Below are positions 59,122-64,000 of a stretch of 64,000 bases of DNA, piece by piece. Position 1 is the first letter of the stretch; every line of letters begins with the position of its first letter. The DNA is from DATMBF01 sp035559595 (GTDB taxonomy: Bacteria > Bacteroidota > Ignavibacteria > UBA10030). The position numbers were made by a program, and so were the translations under genes. Where the stretch lies: NCBI GenBank assembly GCA_035559595.1, contig DATMBF010000011.1:45275-109274 (forward strand). The letters run 5' to 3'. The notes beneath the pieces were generated by a model. The model was not told the DNA's origin. It made no database searches and saw only the letters and a program-made list of their open reading frames with translations.

Positions 59122-60988
59122 CCGACAAACAAAACATCAATCAAAGCACAAGCATCGCGAGTTGGCATTCCTCCAGCAGGACCTCGATCGGACGAAGGTC
59201 GTTCTTGCGGGGAATCCCAACGTGGGAAAGTCGCTCCTCTTCAATGCCATGAGCGGTCTCTACGCGGATGTCTCGAATTTCCCCGGAACGACAGTAGAGA
59301 TCAATCGAGGATTCTACGGGTTGTACGAAGTCTACGATACTCCCGGTATCTACAGTGTCTCATCTTTTACCGATGAAGAGCGTGTGGCGCGGGACATGAT
59401 TCTGGAGGCGGATATCGTTCTCAACGTTGTTGATGGGACGCATCTCGAGCGAGATCTCTTTCTCACGCAGCAGTTGATCGATATGGGGAAGCGCGTGACC
59501 GTCTTTCTCAATTTCTCCGACGAAATGGAGAAGAAGAACATCAAGGTTGACGTGCCAAAGCTCTCGACCTTTCTGGGAGTCGAAGTTATCCCGATCAGCG
59601 CCACAAAGGGTGTTCCACGAGAGGTTTTGGATGCAGCTCTGAAGGGAGCACGAGAAGGGGTCCAGCGCGAGGGACTGCATCGATTGCTTCATGGCATGTT
59701 AAACCGTGTTGGGTCACAGGCGGAAGCATTGCTTGTTCTTGAGGAAGATGTCGAAATTGCGAATCGACACGGTGTTCCTCCGGAAGTGCGGCAGGAAGAA
59801 CTGTACATCGACCGGAGGAATCGCGTCAATTATATCATCAATCATGTCCTCTCCGATCATCATGCACAGTGGTCGTTCGGCGACTGGCTTGGCCGGATCC
59901 TCCTGAAGCCCCTTCCCGGCTTTCTCACCCTCATTGGTGTCCTCTACCTGTTGTACATCTTCGTGGGCAAGATCATTGCTCAGGATTTGGTCGGATTGAC
60001 AGAAGTGGAAATCGGCAAGAACCTCTGGGAGCCCTGGATTCGTGAGATGATCGGTACCATAGTTCTCCCCTCGTCCTGGATCGGTGAGCTGATTGTTGGG
60101 GAATTCGGTGTCGTCACAATGACGACGACGTATCTCATCTTTCTCTTGCTCCCTCTGGTTGCAGCGTTTTATTTTGCCCTCTCTCTTCTGGAAGACAGCG
60201 GATATTTGCCTCGCCTCGCCACACTGCTCGATCGCTCGCTCACCGGACTCGGACTCAATGGGCGTGCGGTTATTCCCCTTGTGCTGGGCTTTGGGTGCGT
60301 CACTTCTGCAACGATCACCACTCGCCTTCTTGGCACAGAACGAGAGAAAACCATTGCTACGGCGATTCTCCAGTTTGCGATTCCCTGCTCCGCGCAACTT
60401 GCCGTGATCGCTTCGCTTCTTGCAGGGGCGGGGTTTGTTCCCATCCTCCTCTACGTTGGCGTCATGACAACGGTTTTTATCGCTGTCGGAACCGTTCTCC
60501 ACAAAACTCTTCCGGGCATGTCTGCCCCCCTTTTGCTTGATCTTCCACCGATGCGCTGGCCCAGAGCGAGCAATGTTCTGCGCAAAACCGGCTTGCGTAC
60601 GTGGCAATTCATGAAGGAAGCGAGCAGCTGGTTCTTTGTCGGAACGCTCGCCGTTGGAATTGCCAATTTGACCGGTGCCCTGCAAGCGGCAATCACCGTA
60701 CTTTCTCCATTAACCACAGTATGGCTTCAACTTCCGGCAGAAGCGGCGACCTCGTTCATCATGGGGGTCGTTCGTCGGGACTTTGGTGCCGCGGGATTGT
60801 ACTCACTGGCGTTAGACCCGTTGCAAACGACGGTCGCGCTCATCGTGATTACCCTCTTCGTACCATGCATTACCGCTTTGATCGTAATGATGAAAGAGCG
60901 GGGTGTTCGTCAGGGCATTGCCATCTGGATAGGTACGTGGATTGTTGCCTTTGCCGTCGGCGGCATTGTCTCGCAAACTGTTCTGTAA
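59114..60988 (+). CDS. feoB: Ferrous iron transporter FeoB
   Basis: 624 residues, shorter than the 773 of E. coli. The GTPase domain has G1 GNPNVGKSLLFNAMSG, G2/G3 region NFPGTTVEINRGFY and DTPGIYS, and a G4-like LNFSDEMEKKN in place of NM.D. The membrane domain carries LPRLATLLDRSLTGLGLNGR, AVIPLVLGFGCVTSATITTR and FVPCITALIVMMKERG. It imports Fe(II). The start is at 59114, inside the end of feoA; an earlier ATG lies out of family. Confidence 0.95.
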   Translation: MIDRQTKHQSKHKHRELAFLQQDLDRTKVVLAGNPNVGKSLLFNAMSGLYADVSNFPGTTVEINRGFYGLYEVYDTPGIYSVSSFTDEERVARDMILEADIVLNVVDGTHLERDLFLTQQLIDMGKRVTVFLNFSDEMEKKNIKVDVPKLSTFLGVEVIPISATKGVPREVLDAALKGAREGVQREGLHRLLHGMLNRVGSQAEALLVLEEDVEIANRHGVPPEVRQEELYIDRRNRVNYIINHVLSDHHAQWSFGDWLGRILLKPLPGFLTLIGVLYLLYIFVGKIIAQDLVGLTEVEIGKNLWEPWIREMIGTIVLPSSWIGELIVGEFGVVTMTTTYLIFLLLPLVAAFYFALSLLEDSGYLPRLATLLDRSLTGLGLNGRAVIPLVLGFGCVTSATITTRLLGTEREKTIATAILQFAIPCSAQLAVIASLLAGAGFVPILLYVGVMTTVFIAVGTVLHKTLPGMSAPLLLDLPPMRWPRASNVLRKTGLRTWQFMKEASSWFFVGTLAVGIANLTGALQAAITVLSPLTTVWLQLPAEAATSFIMGVVRRDFGAAGLYSLALDPLQTTVALIVITLFVPCITALIVMMKERGVRQGIAIWIGTWIVAFAVGGIVSQTVL

Positions 60989-60992
60989 CGAG

Positions 60993-61205
60993 ATGAAATC
61001 GATACTCATTCATGATCAGCAGTTTCAGGAGATACGCTCGAGAGAACTCCGGTCGTGCCCCCAATGTTCGCTGGAGATCCAGAGTCCGTTTGTTGAGCGT
61101 TGTCCCCGTTGTTTTTTTATTCTGCCGAAGATTGACGTGACCTGTCAGGGCTGTTTGTATGAAACATTGTGCCCGGTGAGTTCGGGACGAAAGGAGAACA
61201 TATGA
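60993..61205 (+). CDS. Small Cys-rich zinc-ribbon protein between feoB and hemN
   Basis: 70 residues with seven Cys: C22-x2-C25-x11-C37-x2-C40 (a zinc-ribbon spacing) and C51-x2-C54-x5-C60. It starts four bases after the feoB stop and its own stop overlaps hemN as ATGA, so it belongs to this operon. It differs from the known single-motif FeoC and FeoB-associated Cys-rich proteins. It may bind Fe-S or zinc and regulate FeoB, but this is inference. Confidence 0.75.
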   Translation: MKSILIHDQQFQEIRSRELRSCPQCSLEIQSPFVERCPRCFFILPKIDVTCQGCLYETLCPVSSGRKENI

Positions 61206-62587
61206 TCAGCATTGATCAAGAGTTGCTGGATATCTTGCAGGCTTACAGTACGCCGGGGCCACGCTACACAAGTTATCCCACGGCTCCCATCTTCTCTTCT
61301 GCATACGACGATAAGAGATTCGAGATTGATCTGATCACCAACAATCACAATAACGAAAGTCCGCTTTCACTCTATCTTCATATTCCTTTTTGCGATACGC
61401 TTTGCTACTTCTGTGGCTGTACGACGGTGATCACAAAAGATCGGGAGCGTATTCGAGCATATCTTCACGCGCTTGAGAAGGAGATTACCCGAACGACAGC
61501 TTATGTCAATGATGATCGTGAGGTTGTACAGCTTCATTGGGGCGGTGGTACGCCGTCGTATCTCGAACCCGGGGAAATCGAGGAACTTCACGAAAAGATT
61601 TGGAGGGAATATCGATTCCGTCGGGATGCCGAGGTGAGCGTTGAAATCGATCCGCGCGGCCTGACGTTGGGTCACATGAAAGCATTTCGAGCCGCGGGCG
61701 TGAATCGGATCAGTCTTGGTGTGCAGGACTTTGACGAGCGCGTGCAGCGTGCGGTGCACCGAATACAGCCGGAAGAGATCACGCGCCAATCAGTCACTTG
61801 GGCACGTGAGTTGGGAATCAACAATATCAACGTTGATTTGATGTACGGCCTGCCGCTCCAGACGTTGTCTTCATTTCAGAAGACGCTTGAGAAGGTTGTA
61901 GAGCTCTCGCCAAGCCGAATTGCTGTTTTCAGTTTTGCTTATGTCCCATGGCTGAAGCCGCATCAAATGTTGCTTCACCAGGAGGATCTCCCTTCTCCTC
62001 AGGAGAAACTGTTGTTGCTGAAAGTTGCCATCGAGACGCTCACGGCCGCCGGCTATGAGTATATCGGCATGGATCATTTCGCGAAGCCTGATGACGAGCT
62101 TGTGCTCGCGCGGAAGACGCGAACCCTGCATCGGAATTTTCAGGGATACTCAACACATGCAGGGGCGGATCTCTACGGATTCGGAATGTCGTCGATTTCT
62201 CACTTCGGCGGGATTTATGCGCAGAATGCAAAAACGCTTAAGGAGTACATGGAACGCGTCGCCGCGAAGCGATTCCCAACCATTGCCGGTTATCGCATGA
62301 CCCCCGATGATCACATCCGCAAATACGTCATTATGCGATTGATGTGCGATTTGGAGGTCAACAAGAAAGAGGTTGAAACCTTTTATCGAATTTCCTTCGA
62401 CGAATATTTTTCAGAAGCCCTCTCGCAGCTCGTCGAGTTCGAGCAACTGGGGCTCGTGAGTCACGACGGTGATCGGATCACCGTCGAACCTAACGGCCGC
62501 TTGCTCTTACGGAACATTGCAATGTGTTTTGATGCTCACTTGAAACGTACCGACCGGGAAAGGCCGGTCTTTTCGAAAACCATATGA
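61202..62587 (+). CDS. hemN: Oxygen-independent coproporphyrinogen III oxidase
   Basis: 461 residues. The radical-SAM site is CDTLCYFCGC (C-x3-C-x2-C-x-C, as in HemN), with YTSYPTAPIF upstream, GGGTPSYL, VNRISLGVQDFDERVQRAVH and the C-terminal HemN domain (YRMTPDDHIRKYVIMRLMCD). It decarboxylates coproporphyrinogen III to protoporphyrinogen IX without oxygen, for haem synthesis. An excellent AAAGGAG precedes the ATG at 61202. It sits in the iron/haem operon. Confidence 0.96.
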   Translation: MISIDQELLDILQAYSTPGPRYTSYPTAPIFSSAYDDKRFEIDLITNNHNNESPLSLYLHIPFCDTLCYFCGCTTVITKDRERIRAYLHALEKEITRTTAYVNDDREVVQLHWGGGTPSYLEPGEIEELHEKIWREYRFRRDAEVSVEIDPRGLTLGHMKAFRAAGVNRISLGVQDFDERVQRAVHRIQPEEITRQSVTWARELGINNINVDLMYGLPLQTLSSFQKTLEKVVELSPSRIAVFSFAYVPWLKPHQMLLHQEDLPSPQEKLLLLKVAIETLTAAGYEYIGMDHFAKPDDELVLARKTRTLHRNFQGYSTHAGADLYGFGMSSISHFGGIYAQNAKTLKEYMERVAAKRFPTIAGYRMTPDDHIRKYVIMRLMCDLEVNKKEVETFYRISFDEYFSEALSQLVEFEQLGLVSHDGDRITVEPNGRLLLRNIAMCFDAHLKRTDRERPVFSKTI

Positions 62588-63090
62588 CCAGAGAAGAAGC
62601 GCGCAACTCGATGCACCGGCACAGGCAAACACTTGTGACCATGCTGAGGCGCGAACATTTCGAAGGGATGAAGCACATCGCGACACTTGCCAACGCCACG
62701 CGTTCGATTCGTGACCGTGGGTTCGAGCCCGGAGCGTTCGAAGAGATCGCACATTCCATTCGGTGGATCAACACCGATGTGCGGCGACACATGGCCGCCG
62801 AGGAGCAGTACTTCTTCCCTCTGTTGTACGAAAAGCGGAAGAAGCTCATTGAGGAACTGCGAGCCCAACATAGTGAACTGCGGAGTGCCTTTACACAACT
62901 GATGGAGGCAGTGCGAGACGTTGAAGAGGGAACATTGCGGGGATCGACGCTCCTCGATCTTGTTAATGCCTCTGATCATGTGGCGAAACTCCTCCAGCAC
63001 CACATTCTCAAAGAAGACAATGAGTTATACCCCGAAATACTCAAAGCCTTGTCGTCGGAGGGCACCACGGGAAATGGTTCATCGCCTTAG
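62584..63090 (+). CDS. Hemerythrin HHE cation-binding protein
   Basis: 168 residues. The His/Glu ligands are spread over MLRREHFEGMKHIATLA, HSIRWINTDVRRHMAAEEQY, RAQHSELRSAF and LQHHILKEDNELYPEIL, the pattern of bacterial hemerythrin HHE domains, which hold a non-haem di-iron site and bind oxygen or NO. It overlaps hemN by ATGA and the cytochrome gene by 17 bases. It may protect the oxygen-sensitive enzymes of this cluster or help repair Fe-S clusters, as in the related RIC/YtfE type (inference). Confidence 0.87.
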   Translation: MTREEARNSMHRHRQTLVTMLRREHFEGMKHIATLANATRSIRDRGFEPGAFEEIAHSIRWINTDVRRHMAAEEQYFFPLLYEKRKKLIEELRAQHSELRSAFTQLMEAVRDVEEGTLRGSTLLDLVNASDHVAKLLQHHILKEDNELYPEILKALSSEGTTGNGSSP

Positions 63091-64000
63091 GTCTCCAGCG
63101 AAGCGTTTAGCATTGCTGCTCGGAGTTGCGGCCATCATCAGTGTCGGGGATGCGCTTGCGCAGACAAACAACGACTGTCTGGCCTGTCACAGCGATCCCG
63201 ATTTGAGCATGGAGAAGAATGGGAAGTCGATTTCCCTGTCAGTCAACGAGGCTGTTCTCAAGCGCTCCCCGCATGCGAGACTTTCCTGCGTTGCCTGCCA
63301 TACCGGATTTGATCCAGAAAATGTTCCTCATAAAGAGAATATCCAACCGCTTAACTGCATCACCTGCCACAGCGCCGATCGCGCCAAACACGCATTTCAT
63401 CCGCAGATTGTGAAAGCAAGCGGGAAAGAGTCTGCGCCGGATGCTTCATGCAAGAAGTGCCACGGCACGCATGATGTCGTTTCGCCACGCGTGCCCGGCT
63501 CGAAATTTCACACGTCCAAACTCATCGAGTCGTGCGGAACCTGCCACGCGGATGTGAAGCAGACATTTGCCACGTCGGCGCATGCCAAGGCATTGGCGGA
63601 GAATGCCGCCGGCGCGCCCACCTGCTTGACGTGCCACACGAACGGGATGCCGACAACGCACGCTGGTGGCGACACGGCGAAGGTGAAGATTGCCCAGGAG
63701 AAGAAGTGTCTGAGCTGTCACCTTGACGACCCGGATGTACGATCCCGCACGGCCCCGTCGGCTGGTTTCATCGCCGCGTACGAAAAGAGCATCCACGGTC
63801 AGGCTCTCCTCAAGGGCAGTGGGAAGGCGGCGAATTGCATTGATTGTCACGGCGCACATGAAATGAAGAGAAGCTTAGACCCTGCGGCGACGGTGAACAA
63901 GATGCATATTCCGGAGACGTGCGGCCAGTGTCATGGGGAAATCGCGCAAGAGTTCAACGAAAGCGTCCACGGTAAAGCGCTCGTGAGAGGTGTCAAGGAT
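63074..64000 (+). CDS. Multihaem cytochrome c, 3' part beyond the window
   Basis: 309 residues are visible and the frame is still open at the edge. A signal peptide (LALLLGVAAIISVGDALAQ) is followed by nine C-x2-C-H haem sites: CLACH, CVACH, CITCH, CKKCH, CGTCH, CLTCH, CLSCH, CIDCH and CGQCH. This is a periplasmic multihaem cytochrome c, as used in anaerobic or extracellular electron transfer. The exact subfamily needs the rest of the chain. It overlaps the hemerythrin gene by 17 bases and belongs to the same iron/haem operon, which provides its haem. Confidence 0.9.
   Translation, partial: MVHRLRSPAKRLALLLGVAAIISVGDALAQTNNDCLACHSDPDLSMEKNGKSISLSVNEAVLKRSPHARLSCVACHTGFDPENVPHKENIQPLNCITCHSADRAKHAFHPQIVKASGKESAPDASCKKCHGTHDVVSPRVPGSKFHTSKLIESCGTCHADVKQTFATSAHAKALAENAAGAPTCLTCHTNGMPTTHAGGDTAKVKIAQEKKCLSCHLDDPDVRSRTAPSAGFIAAYEKSIHGQALLKGSGKAANCIDCHGAHEMKRSLDPAATVNKMHIPETCGQCHGEIAQEFNESVHGKALVRGVKD

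Noticed and set aside
59714..60685. Minus-strand open frame of 323 codons
   Set aside because: Antisense to feoB membrane helices; its very charged composition is the expected mirror of hydrophobic codons.
1..64000. tRNA, rRNA, CRISPR array, insertion sequence or prophage
   Set aside because: No cloverleaf-like sequence, regular direct repeat array, transposase with terminal repeats or phage structural gene was found in any gap or frame.

Overview
The window is bacterial chromosome with moderate GC and very dense coding, and it carries no rRNA, tRNA, CRISPR array, insertion sequence or prophage that I can see. Several things point to the FCB superphylum (Bacteroidota, Ignavibacteriota and relatives). 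These are a TonB energy transducer, DUF5916 and beta-propeller hydrolases, ECF sigma/anti-sigma pairs, a large pyruvate:ferredoxin oxidoreductase, and candidate promoters of the form TTG-N19..21-TAnnTTTG. Many genes also carry a good AAGGAG Shine-Dalgarno sequence, so an Ignavibacteria-like lineage fits better than a classical Bacteroides relative. This placement is inference.

1-10.3 kb (minus strand): an ECF-like sigma factor with two helix-turn-helix regions, its zinc-finger anti-sigma factor and a truncated membrane protein; a DUF4386 membrane protein; a DUF5916 outer-membrane-type protein; small genes (YdeI/DUF1801-like, a secreted duplicated-domain protein, a GNAT acetyltransferase, dodecin) separated by related short intergenic repeats; and a 1070-residue propeller-amidohydrolase. 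10.4-13.4 kb (plus): an L-2-hydroxyglutarate oxidase-like flavoprotein, a ZIP-like permease interrupted by a cyclic-nucleotide-binding domain, and a tandem ACT protein.

13.5-41 kb (almost all minus): haem-binding protein, thioesterase with inverted repeats upstream, intradiol-dioxygenase-like protein, AI-2E-type permease coupled to a membrane-fused spermidine-synthase-like protein, a second ECF sigma/FecR-type anti-sigma pair, an S9 peptidase, Fpg/Nei glycosylase and ferritin. These are followed by an 11-kb set of amino-acid and peptide catabolic enzymes (carbamoylase, two amidohydrolases including a D-aminoacylase, D-amino-acid-oxidase-like protein, Asp/Glu racemase). Interleaved with that set is a molybdenum hydroxylase module (MocA-like, XdhC, IorA, IorB). 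Transketolase follows.

41-45 kb: a receiver-kinase hybrid with a nearly leaderless promoter, then an AT-richer islet. The islet holds an unusual DNA-binding protein (three 16-residue GxxS...Y repeats plus two HTH domains), palindromes in front of it and a coupled micro-ORF. 45-53 kb: short asparaginase, universal stress proteins, TonB, a DksA-like zinc-finger protein coupled to a receiver-like protein, an NtrC-type regulator with its PAS kinase, and a porin.

53.5-64 kb (plus): coupled YceI proteins, then a Cys-rich duplicated protein coupled to pyruvate:ferredoxin oxidoreductase. A tightly overlapping chain follows: FeoA, FeoB, a small zinc-ribbon protein, HemN, hemerythrin and a multihaem cytochrome c cut by the window edge. 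This reads as an anaerobic or microaerobic module joining ferredoxin-dependent pyruvate metabolism, ferrous iron uptake, oxygen-independent haem synthesis and cytochrome assembly.
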